Shown here: positions 1 through 5,994 of the stretch, piece after piece | Position numbering within the stretch: the first letter of the stretch is position 1 | Layout: every line of letters starts with the position of its first letter | Source: Planctomycetota bacterium | GTDB taxonomy: Bacteria; Planctomycetota; Brocadiia; JAJRTI01 | Assembly (NCBI GenBank): GCA_024278415.1 | Contig: JAJRTI010000282.1 | Span: 1 to 14,475 of the forward strand | Direction: 5' to 3' | Length of the DNA stretch: 14,475 bases | Made by a program: the position numbers and the translations under genes | Notes under the pieces: model-generated | Databases searched by the model: none | The model's input: only the letters and a program-made list of their open reading frames with translations | Told to the model about the DNA's origin: nothing

Positions 1-2
1 CC

Positions 3-707
3 CAAGCGGCTGAGTGGCGACTGCCAGAGGACTGTCTTGCGCCCGCGGTCAGGCGCGGCCGCAGTTTGCGCGGACTTCGTTTCACGAAGCACGACTGGCG
101 CGCGGGGCTGGGCGCCGCGGACACGGGCTACCTACTGAAAATCGATGCTCAGGAATCGTTGCCCGATGCCGTGGCGAAATATGTGGCCTACGGCGAACAG
201 CAAGGTGTCCACAGAGCATACAAGTGTCGCAAACGCTCGCCGTGGTATTGCGTGCCTCACGTGTACATGCCAGACGCTTTCTTGACCTACATGAGCGGCG
301 CCGTGCCCAAACTCGTGGCCAACACCGCAGGGGCAGTTGCGCCGAATAGCCTCCACATCGTCCGGATACGGGCAGGCCAAAGCGTCACGCCTCAGGGCCT
401 TGCGGTCCTGTGGCAGAACTCGCTCACCCGCCTCAGCGCCGAGATTGAAGGCCATGCCCTTGGTGGCGGCATGCTGAAGCTGGAGCCCAGGGAAGCCGGC
501 AATGTTCTGCTTCCTCGCGTCCATGACGCTCCGCCGCAAAACTTGGCGAGAGAACTCGATCGGATCCACCGGCAACGCGGATCCTTGGAGGCTCAACGCC
601 TTGCCGACCGGGAGATTCTGAGAAAGGGACTGGGGCTGTCAGACGCTGACTGCCGTCTGTTGCGATCTGCGGCGGAAGCGCTCATGAAGCGAAGATACAG
701 GAAGTAA
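3..707 (+). CDS. Adenine-specific DNA methyltransferase, Eco57I-like, C-terminal part (5' truncated by window edge)
   Basis: The frame is open from the first bases of the window to the TAA at 705-707, so the start lies upstream; the TTG at 66 is internal. About 234 residues are visible. They match the C-terminal target-recognition part of large N6-adenine methyltransferases of the Eco57I type: a segment like 'LAPAVRRGRSLRGL' near the edge, then 'KCRKRSPWYCVPHV', 'YMSGAVPKLVANTAGAVAPNSLHIVRI', and a basic C-terminus. The AdoMet-binding and NPPY-type catalytic motifs would lie upstream and cannot be checked. Such enzymes methylate adenine in a specific DNA site and protect it from a cognate nuclease. 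The next ORF starts 13 nt downstream behind a strong Shine-Dalgarno and looks like that nuclease, which supports a restriction-modification pair. The family call is recognised by eye from conserved phrases, not by a search. Confidence 0.72.
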   Translation, partial: QAAEWRLPEDCLAPAVRRGRSLRGLRFTKHDWRAGLGAADTGYLLKIDAQESLPDAVAKYVAYGEQQGVHRAYKCRKRSPWYCVPHVYMPDAFLTYMSGAVPKLVANTAGAVAPNSLHIVRIRAGQSVTPQGLAVLWQNSLTRLSAEIEGHALGGGMLKLEPREAGNVLLPRVHDAPPQNLARELDRIHRQRGSLEAQRLADREILRKGLGLSDADCRLLRSAAEALMKRRYRK

Positions 708-714
708 CGGAGGA
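708..714 (+). promoter_or_regulatory. Strong Shine-Dalgarno for the restriction gene
   Basis: CGGAGGA begins directly after the methyltransferase stop codon and lies 6 nt before the ATG at 721. It fixes the start of the downstream gene and implies co-transcription of the two genes. Confidence 0.65.
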
Positions 715-720
715 TCCCAC

Positions 721-1573
721 ATGCCCATAGAGTTCCTGCGTATGACCGACGCGTTGGCCGCGTTCGCTGCGGCCACCAGCACCCAAGACCAGGGGCACAT
801 CAAACCCCTGCACCAATACCTCTCCATGCGCCTTGTGCTTGAGGGCGGCTTCCTAGATCACGCCGCATCCGCCTCTCCAGGCCAAGCCCAGGGCCGGGAA
901 GTGGGAGCTATCATACTGCCCTGACGCCGAGACCTCCGGCGAACTCACCGTCTTTGGCGGCATGAAGACGAAGCAAATCGACGTCGTCGTGGCCAAACAG
1001 GGAATAGGGCCTGTTGTGGCTATCTCTGTGAAGGGAACGCTGAAGGCATACCGAAATCTAATGAACCGCATGGAGGAGGCCATCGGGGACTCGACGAACG
1101 TACACGTCATGTATCCCGGCCTCGTCTACGGCTTCATGCATGTGCTGAGGGCGAATCGCGCAGAGAAGGGGTACGGGCCAAAGGACTCTGCAATAGGCGA
1201 GAACTGTGAGGTCTCTCCTCAAGTGATGAGCTACTTCGCCGCGCTCTCCGAAATGACGGGCAGGCGATTTGTCCGCAATGACTTCACCCGCTATGAGGCC
1301 GTGGCCCTTGCACTCGTCGAGAACCAACCGCCGCGGGAAATCGGTTCCGTGTACGGGTTGTTCCCCGACGCGGATTCGTCACTCCGGATCGAGACGTTCT
1401 TCTCGCGCCTGTTCGAAGTGTACGATCTTCGCTTCCCGCTAAGAGCCGCGCGCTTGGCCGGTGTGCGCCGTGTCGCCTGGCGGGAGGACTCGCCCCTGTT
1501 TGAGCAGCTCAAAGCGGAGACGGAATCGCCGCTTGATGAGATATTGGGATACTCGCCCAGGCTAGCAGACTGA
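721..1573 (+). pseudogene. Probable type II restriction endonuclease, disrupted by a frameshift near 850
   Basis: Frame 1 from the ATG at 721 reads 'MPIEFLRMTDALAAF...HQYLSMRLVLEGGFL' and then turns to nonsense, ending at 924. Frame 2 opens right after a TAG at 854-856 and reads 'ITPHPPLQAKPRAGKWELSYCPDAETSGELTVFGGMKTK', continuing without a break to the TGA at 1571-1573. Joined at about 850-857, the two pieces form one protein of roughly 285 residues. The core 'KTKQIDVVV...GPVVAISVKGT' looks like a PD-(D/E)XK nuclease core, with an Asp followed by a beta strand ending in S-x-K. Position beside a DNA methyltransferase supports a restriction enzyme. The break is either a real mutation that inactivates the nuclease or an assembly error. 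The exact family is not identified. Confidence 0.6.
962..1573 (+). CDS. C-terminal fragment of the restriction endonuclease (readable ORF after the frameshift)
   Basis: This 203-residue ORF starts at the first ATG of the shifted frame. The frame stays open and homologous-looking back to 857, so the ATG at 962 is an internal Met of the original protein ('VFGGMKTK') rather than a true start; no good ribosome binding site precedes it. It keeps the putative catalytic core: Asp7 in 'KQIDVVV' and the S-V-K of 'VVAISVKGT' at residues 22-24. It continues with 'NRMEEAIGDSTNVHVMYPGLVYGFMHVLRANR' and 'GRRFVRNDFTRYEAVALALVE', followed by a helical C-terminus. Without the N-terminal 70-80 residues it is probably inactive. 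See the pseudogene entry for the whole locus. Confidence 0.55.
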   Translation: MKTKQIDVVVAKQGIGPVVAISVKGTLKAYRNLMNRMEEAIGDSTNVHVMYPGLVYGFMHVLRANRAEKGYGPKDSAIGENCEVSPQVMSYFAALSEMTGRRFVRNDFTRYEAVALALVENQPPREIGSVYGLFPDADSSLRIETFFSRLFEVYDLRFPLRAARLAGVRRVAWREDSPLFEQLKAETESPLDEILGYSPRLAD

Positions 1574-1620
1574 TCGCGGAAACCCAACACTGTTTTCAAC
1601 AAGAGATGGGAGGGTGAATC

Positions 1621-2172
1621 ATGTCCCATGTGCTTGTGATCCTGATGTGCTTTGGTGCTGTAGCACGTCCAGGGTATGTGCGAATGCTGCGGCAACAGAA
1701 AGTCGTATTGACCTCCGGGGTTCCCGTCGAGTGTTGGGTTGGCGCTAAGTGGAAAATCGCCGGGGTTGATGGTGCGGATGTCGTCTGTTATGCACCAACA
1801 TGGGGGAACGGCACGTGTCGAATCCCCAAAGGTGATCTGGTGGAGGTTACTTGGCCACAGGCGCCCCTTGAGCAGATGGTTGCGCAAGTCTGGCGGATGC
1901 GCTTCCGCGGTCTCGTTGCCAGGGTCAGCCAACACCGCTACACCGTTTCAGCGGAGATGGTTCCTGGATGGCGGAAAGCGGCTCGGATCAAACCAGAAGA
2001 CATGCTCGTCGCTTTTTGGAATGCGTGGAAGGGGTCGTGGCCAAAAACCAAAAAGGCGCAGCGACGAATCATGGGGAAGGGAAAGGTCATCATGATTGAC
2101 AGTGACCAGAAGGAGATTGGCTCGTGCAATCGAAAAGGCGTTGTGATGGCCAAACAAGAGGATAAACAATGA
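1621..2172 (+). CDS. Hypothetical protein, 183 aa, Trp- and Lys-rich
   Basis: I do not recognise this protein. The ATG at 1621 is preceded by a clear Shine-Dalgarno (GGGAGG about 8 nt upstream), which is the main argument that it is real. The first 15 residues (MSHVLVILMCFGAVA) are hydrophobic and could be a short signal or membrane segment, though no typical cleavage site is evident. The middle ('GVPVECWVGAKWKIAGVDG...GTCRIPKGDLVEVTWPQ') alternates in a way that suggests a small beta-barrel. The C-terminal 60 residues are strongly basic. Base composition is more A/T-rich than in the genes to the right, like the rest of the restriction block. It might be a passenger gene of the island. A 118-residue overlapping frame (1739-2095) is less convincing because it has no ribosome binding site. 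Confidence 0.45.
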   Translation: MSHVLVILMCFGAVARPGYVRMLRQQKVVLTSGVPVECWVGAKWKIAGVDGADVVCYAPTWGNGTCRIPKGDLVEVTWPQAPLEQMVAQVWRMRFRGLVARVSQHRYTVSAEMVPGWRKAARIKPEDMLVAFWNAWKGSWPKTKKAQRRIMGKGKVIMIDSDQKEIGSCNRKGVVMAKQEDKQ

Positions 2173-2234
2173 AGATCATTGCTATCTGACTACTTTGCCC
2201 CCTTGTACCCAAGCGAACAGGAGCAACCCGAAGC

Positions 2235-3533
2235 ATGGCAACCCTGACCAGTGTCACCCGCCGCGGCTTCCTCAAGCGCTCGGCATGTCTTGCCGCGCCG
2301 GCGTTCGTGCCGGCGTATGCGCTTGGGGCGGATGGCTCCAAGCCGGCGAGCGAACGCATCGGCGTGGGCCTGATCGGCCTTGGGAAGCTGGGCTACTACT
2401 CACACCTGAGCGCGTTCCTCAACGAGCCGCGCGTGCAGGTGGTCGCGGTGTGCGACGTGGAGCGCACGCGGCTCGACAACGCGAAGACGCGCGCGGACGC
2501 GCACTACGCGAACCGCCTGCCGAAGGGCACATACAAGGGCTGCGCGGCGTATGTGGACTTCCGCGAGTTGCTCGCACACCCCGACGTGGACGCGGTGGTG
2601 ATCGCCAGCCCCGAGCACTGGCACGCCGTGCACGCGGTCGAAGCGTGCAAGGCCGGCAAGCACGTGTACTGCGAGAAGCCTATGGCCCACTCGATCGGCG
2701 AGGCGCGGGCGGTCGTGGACGCGGCCGAACGTTATGGGGCCGTGTTCCAGGTCGGCACGCAACAGCGATCGGACGCGACGTTCCGCTTCGCGTGCGAGTT
2801 GGTGCGCAGCGGCCGGATCGGCAAGGTGCACACGGTGCACGTGAATTGCGGCGGCCCGCCGCAGGATTGCTACCTCCCGGCCGAGCCCACGCCCAAGAGC
2901 ATGGAGTGGGACTTGTGGCTGGGGCCCGCGCCGTGGAGGCCGTACAACTCGAAGCTCCAACCACTCAACACGGACAACTACGGCCCCTGGAGGCCCTATC
3001 GCGACTACGGCGGGAGCGGCATGACGGATATCGGCGCCCATCACTTCGACATCGCGCAGTGGGGTTTGGGCATGGACGCGAGCGGGCCGGTCGAGGTGCA
3101 CCCGCCTGACGGCAAGGAGTGGCCGCGCCTGGGCTACAAGTATGCAAACGGCGTGACGCTCTTCCACACCGGCGGCATGGCGGGGAGCGCGGTGGACTTT
3201 ATCGGCGCGGAGGGCCGCGTGGCGGTCAACCGCGGCCGGTTCCTGAAGACGGAGCCGCAGGCGCTCGCGCGGGAGCCGCTTGGCGCGGGCGACGTGCACC
3301 TGTATGAGAGCCGCAGCCACCGGGGCAACTGGCTCGACGGCATCCGCCTGGGCAAGCCCGCCATCTGCCCCGCGGAGATCGGCTGCCGGTCCGTGACCGT
3401 GTGCCACCTGGGAAACCTGGCGTACTGGCTCAAGCGCCCGCTCAAGTGGGACCCCGCGGCGGAGCGGTTTGTCGGCGACGCGGAGGCCAACCGCCTACTT
3501 CGGGCCCCCATGCGCGGCCCGTGGCGGGTGTAG
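2235..3533 (+). CDS. Gfo/Idh/MocA family oxidoreductase with Tat signal
   Basis: This is an NAD(P)-dependent sugar or cyclitol dehydrogenase-type enzyme of 432 residues, normal length for the exported branch of the family. Residues 8-14 (TRRGFLK) form a twin-arginine motif followed by a hydrophobic stretch ending 'AYALGADG', so export to the periplasm in folded form with bound cofactor is likely. The Rossmann fold begins at residue 42 with G48-L-G-K-L-G53. The family's cofactor/catalytic motif C-E-K-P-M is at 146-150, within 'ASPEHWHAVHAVEACKAGKHVYCEKPM'. 'TDIGAHHFDIAQW' (264-276) matches the conserved (D/N)xGxHxxD segment of the C-terminal domain. Start: the ATG at 2235 has CAGGAG 11 nt upstream, and the Tat motif follows at once. 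The substrate cannot be inferred. It stands alone, with the restriction block upstream and the cytochrome operon convergent downstream. Confidence 0.93.
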   Translation: MATLTSVTRRGFLKRSACLAAPAFVPAYALGADGSKPASERIGVGLIGLGKLGYYSHLSAFLNEPRVQVVAVCDVERTRLDNAKTRADAHYANRLPKGTYKGCAAYVDFRELLAHPDVDAVVIASPEHWHAVHAVEACKAGKHVYCEKPMAHSIGEARAVVDAAERYGAVFQVGTQQRSDATFRFACELVRSGRIGKVHTVHVNCGGPPQDCYLPAEPTPKSMEWDLWLGPAPWRPYNSKLQPLNTDNYGPWRPYRDYGGSGMTDIGAHHFDIAQWGLGMDASGPVEVHPPDGKEWPRLGYKYANGVTLFHTGGMAGSAVDFIGAEGRVAVNRGRFLKTEPQALAREPLGAGDVHLYESRSHRGNWLDGIRLGKPAICPAEIGCRSVTVCHLGNLAYWLKRPLKWDPAAERFVGDAEANRLLRAPMRGPWRV

Positions 3534-3554
3534 CTGGCGGCTCGGGGACGGGCA

Positions 3555-3604
3555 GGGGACGCGATGCGGAAGTCCCGCACGTGCGGGAATCGCATCGTGT
3601 CCCC
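3555..3604. terminator. Large nested hairpin between convergent genes, candidate bidirectional terminator
   Basis: GGGGACGCGATGCG (3555-3568) pairs with CGCATCGTGTCCCC (3591-3604). All 14 positions match except 3561/3598, which is a G-T and therefore a G-U wobble in a + strand transcript. Nested inside is a perfect palindrome, CCCGCACGTGCGGG (3574-3587). It sits in the gap between two convergent stop codons (3533 and 3609), where a shared terminator is expected. No T-run follows on either side, so classical intrinsic termination is uncertain. Confidence 0.5.
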
Positions 3605-3608
3605 GGGC

Positions 3609-4961
3609 CTACGGCCTCGCGGGCACTGGGACGGTTTTGTTGCCCGTGGCCCCGGGGAAGTCCTTCCGGGTCTGCGCTTTGCCCTTGGCGCGCAATTCCT
3701 CGGCCATCCTCTTGATGTGCAAGATGCGCTTCTTCACCTCGTAGAAGCCGTGCCACCACGCATAGTCGGGCGCCATCATGGCGGTGCCCATGCGCGCGCG
3801 CCGGCCCTCGTAGTGCCAAAGCTCGTATTCTTCGAACTCGATGGGGTCGTCGAAGTAGCGCTTTGTGGACACTAGGCCCTCCTTGCGCAGGTCGTCCACG
3901 AGCTTCTTGGTGGGTTTCCAATACGTGTCGTTGTATAGCTTCACGGCCCTGTCGAGCCGGTCGTAATGGCCATCGGTCCAGACCTTCGAGTGGCACTGGA
4001 GGCACACGGTCTTCATCTTGGCTCTCTCGGTCGAGTAGTGGCTCTTGGCCGGCCAGGGCTTGAAGTCGCTGGGCCTGACCGTGAGCGGGGCTTGGAGTTC
4101 CCACGAGAGGCGTTCGCTCACGTCGTGCGTGGTGGGCGCCTTCGTCTTGGCCGTTGCGGCTCCGGACATGTGGCAGGTTGCGCAGGTAGGCGCTCGGAAG
4201 TCTACGCCGGGCGTCCACGCGCCGGGTGCGGCGTCCCAGTTCCACGAGTAGCCTTCTGCGTCGTAGATCGCGCCGTGCTTGGACTCTTTGTAGATTTCGA
4301 TCTGGGGGTGGTCGGGGCCCAAGTGGCATTGGCCACAGGCCTCAGGCTTGCGCGCTTCCGCGATGGAGAACTTGTGCCGCGTGTGGCAACTGGAGCAGCT
4401 CCCGAAGCTGCCATCGAGATTGGCCCGGCCGATGCCGACATTGGGCCAGGTGGCTGGATCGAGGTTGCCCTTCTTGTCGAGCTTGAGCACCGTGCCGTGG
4501 CAGTGGTAGCAGCCGGTGATGCGCTCCGTCTCCGAGGCCAAGCCCTGCTTGAGCCAGTTGTCGATCTTCCAGATGATCTTCAGCGTGTTCGCGTGCTTAC
4601 TGACCGCGAACTCCTTGGCCTCGTCAGGGTGGCAGCGCGAGCAGTCCTTGGGCGTGACGCAGGCGGTGACGGCGACCGGGCCGAACTCGAAATGCGGCTT
4701 GTTGATGTCCTTGTCGCCCTGCTCTGCGGCGTGGCAGTCGATACAGGTCACGTTGGACTTCGCGTGCGCGCTTTCCGCCCAGTCGTTGAACTGGCCGGGG
4801 TTCTCCGTCTGGTGGCAGCTAATGCACTCCTTGGCGTCGGCGGAGATGCTGCGCTCGAGGGAGAAGACCTTCTTCTTCGCGTAACGCACCTCCTCTTGCG
4901 CGACCGCGGTGGCAGCCATGGCGAGCAGTATCCCGCATGCGAACGTGACGTGGCGAAACAT
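3609..4961 (-). CDS. Exported octaheme cytochrome c, hydroxylamine oxidoreductase-like (HAO family)
   Basis: The 450-residue protein has a signal peptide (residues 1-21, MFRHVTFACGILLAMAATAVA) and exactly eight CXXCH haem c sites: CISCH 46, CIDCH 73, CSRCH 107, CYHCH 151, CSSCH 189, CGQCH 209, CATCH 260 and CLQCH 320. After the last haem comes a cysteine-free, mainly helical C-terminus with 'MMAPDYAWWHGFYEV' (395-409), which resembles the C-terminal helix of HAO-type enzymes. Known members oxidise hydroxylamine or hydrazine, or reduce nitrite or hydroxylamine to ammonia; the direction depends on a cross-linking Tyr (candidate Y400) that I cannot assign without alignment. No membrane anchor follows, so it should be a soluble periplasmic protein. 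The ATG at 4961 has GGAG 7 nt upstream. It follows a tetraheme NapC-type gene in the same direction by 101 nt, which suggests quinol-driven reduction. Confidence 0.85.
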   Translation of the reverse strand: MFRHVTFACGILLAMAATAVAQEEVRYAKKKVFSLERSISADAKECISCHQTENPGQFNDWAESAHAKSNVTCIDCHAAEQGDKDINKPHFEFGPVAVTACVTPKDCSRCHPDEAKEFAVSKHANTLKIIWKIDNWLKQGLASETERITGCYHCHGTVLKLDKKGNLDPATWPNVGIGRANLDGSFGSCSSCHTRHKFSIAEARKPEACGQCHLGPDHPQIEIYKESKHGAIYDAEGYSWNWDAAPGAWTPGVDFRAPTCATCHMSGAATAKTKAPTTHDVSERLSWELQAPLTVRPSDFKPWPAKSHYSTERAKMKTVCLQCHSKVWTDGHYDRLDRAVKLYNDTYWKPTKKLVDDLRKEGLVSTKRYFDDPIEFEEYELWHYEGRRARMGTAMMAPDYAWWHGFYEVKKRILHIKRMAEELRAKGKAQTRKDFPGATGNKTVPVPARP

Positions 4962-4981
4962 GGTGGGGCTCCGGGGCAGAG

Positions 4982-5051
4982 GTCAGAAGTCAGAAGTCAG
5001 AAGTCAGAAGACGGAAGACGGAAGACGGAAGACGGAAGTCAGAAGACGGAC
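4982..5051. repeat. Heptamer tandem repeat tract, (GTCAGAA)4(GACGGAA)4 plus degenerate units
   Basis: On the + strand there are four GTCAGAA units (4982-5009), four GACGGAA units (5010-5037), one more GTCAGAA (5038-5044) and a partial GACGGA. The period is exactly 7 and the two unit types differ at two positions. The tract fills most of the gap between the tetraheme and octaheme cytochrome genes. Their mRNA would carry it as a pyrimidine-rich run just upstream of the octaheme start. Not a CRISPR: there are no spacers. Confidence 0.9.
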
Positions 5052-5062
5052 CAGGGGTGGAA

Positions 5063-5614
5063 TCAGCGCGCGGCGGTGTAGAGCGCCCGAGGTTTGTGCA
5101 CGAGGTTCTCGTGGCACTGGATGCAGGACTTCTCGTAGCCGGGGCGCTTGGGGTAAAGCGTCGCCCGATGGGCGATCATCGCACCGCGGCTCATGCCCGT
5201 GGCGAGCAGGTCCGCGTGGCAGCGTTGGCAGCGTTTGTTCGGGATGCTCGCGCGCGCTTGGCGCTTGGCCGCGTCGCGGTCGTATTCGCCCCCGAACAGG
5301 TGGCCGTAGACGTCCTTGGCCCCGTGGTACGTCTTGGCCAAGAAGAACCGGGCGAAGTGGCTGGGGTCGGGCAGGTGGCAGTCGATGCACTTGACCACCA
5401 CGCCCTTGTCGTTGACTCGATGCGAGGAGGTGCGCCACGAGTCGTACGCAGGCTGGATCTCGTGGCACATCGCGCAGAACTCGGGCGTGGACGTGGCCAT
5501 CATGACCTGATGGGTGAAGACGAATCCCAGCGCACCGACGGCCATGAGGCCGACGGCCCCAAAGAGGCCCCATCGACGCTTCGGGCGTGGGCTGGCTGGT
5601 GTCTGCTTGGTCAT
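5063..5614 (-). CDS. NapC/NirT-family tetraheme cytochrome c, membrane quinol dehydrogenase
   Basis: The protein has a short basic N-terminus (RPKRRW), one membrane segment ('GLFGAVGLMAVGALGFVFTHQV') and four CXXCH haem sites: CAMCH, CIDCH, CQRCH and CIQCH. Numbered from the alternative ATG at 5647 these fall at residues 58, 87, 140 and 175. 'CAMCHEIQPAYDSWRTSSH' and 'CIDCHLP' are typical of NapC/NirT/NrfH proteins, which take electrons from menaquinol or ubiquinol and pass them to a periplasmic partner. The first haem motif has CHEI where NapC-type proteins often have CHEM. The partner is very likely the octaheme cytochrome encoded next. I prefer the ATG at 5614 (MTKQTPAS) because the promoter upstream would start the transcript at about 5650, leaving almost no leader for the ATG at 5647. 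Neither start has a clear Shine-Dalgarno. Confidence 0.87.
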   Translation of the reverse strand: MTKQTPASPRPKRRWGLFGAVGLMAVGALGFVFTHQVMMATSTPEFCAMCHEIQPAYDSWRTSSHRVNDKGVVVKCIDCHLPDPSHFARFFLAKTYHGAKDVYGHLFGGEYDRDAAKRQARASIPNKRCQRCHADLLATGMSRGAMIAHRATLYPKRPGYEKSCIQCHENLVHKPRALYTAAR

Positions 5615-5656
5615 GTAGGTTGCAGGGCCGGGGCTGACGGCTCCCATGGGTGGGGG

Positions 5657-5685
5657 ATATTAGCACCGGCAGGGATAAACGTCAA
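5657..5685 (-). promoter_or_regulatory. Sigma70-like promoter for the cytochrome operon
   Basis: Read on the minus strand: TTGACG (5685-5680), a 17-nt spacer, then TAATAT (5662-5657). Both hexamers are one base from consensus and the spacing is ideal. Transcription should start near 5650, directly ahead of the tetraheme gene. The -35 box lies about 30 bp from the start of the palindromic element, so that element bounds the promoter upstream. Confidence 0.65.
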
Positions 5686-5714
5686 GTGTTCTTGTCCAAG
5701 TTTCCGGGGCATGC

Positions 5715-5994
5715 CCGAAGTCCGCCGTACGGCGCAATGGCGCTTAGTGAACCGTTTTCAGCGACAGTCAATAGCCAGGGGCGTGAGCCCCTGGAGAGGA
5801 GGTGCGTTTCGCGTCCAAGCCCCGTTAGGGGCGACAGAGCCGTGCGAATGCGACATTCTGTCGCCTCTTCGAGGCTCATTGGAATCAATGTATCACACTC
5901 CCACGGCTTGCGCCGTGGGCTATTGACTGCCGTCCCATTGGGACTCAATCATGCCTATTTCAGCACCACTGCGCCGTACGGCGGACGACTTCGG
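5715..5994. repeat. Palindrome-rich intergenic element with inverted-repeat ends (REP/MITE-like)
   Basis: Its ends are exact 17-bp inverted copies: GTCCGCCGTACGGCGCA (5720-5736) and TGCGCCGTACGGCGGAC (5970-5986). Pairing resumes outside as CCGAA/TTCGG after a 3-nt offset. Inside, CAGTCAATAGCC (5765-5776) and GGCTATTGACTG (5918-5929) are inverted copies. Each overlaps a hairpin with an 8-bp stem and 4-nt loop: 5775-5794 (loop GTGA) and 5900-5919 (loop TTGC). Further hairpins are at 5819-5832, 5863-5875 and 5932-5944, and GCGACAGA (5831-5838) pairs with TCTGTCGC (5857-5864). No credible ORF is present. The layout suggests REP-type units in inverted pairs or a non-autonomous mobile element. Its right end abuts the SDR stop codon. 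Confidence 0.8.

Noticed and set aside
1291..1935. 214-residue - strand ORF
   Set aside because: It overlaps the restriction fragment and the 183-residue ORF, has no ribosome binding site or recognisable domain, and looks like a shadow.
2169..2189. Six-codon ORF ATG AAG ATC ATT GCT ATC TGA overlapping the end of the 183-residue gene
   Set aside because: Too short and without independent support for a leader peptide.
2190..2234. Promoter for the Gfo/Idh gene
   Set aside because: The possible TTGCTA and TGTACC boxes have 19-nt spacing and poor matches; not convincing.
2400..3407. 335-residue - strand ORF opposite the Gfo/Idh gene
   Set aside because: Shadow frame; the + strand protein has clear family motifs throughout.
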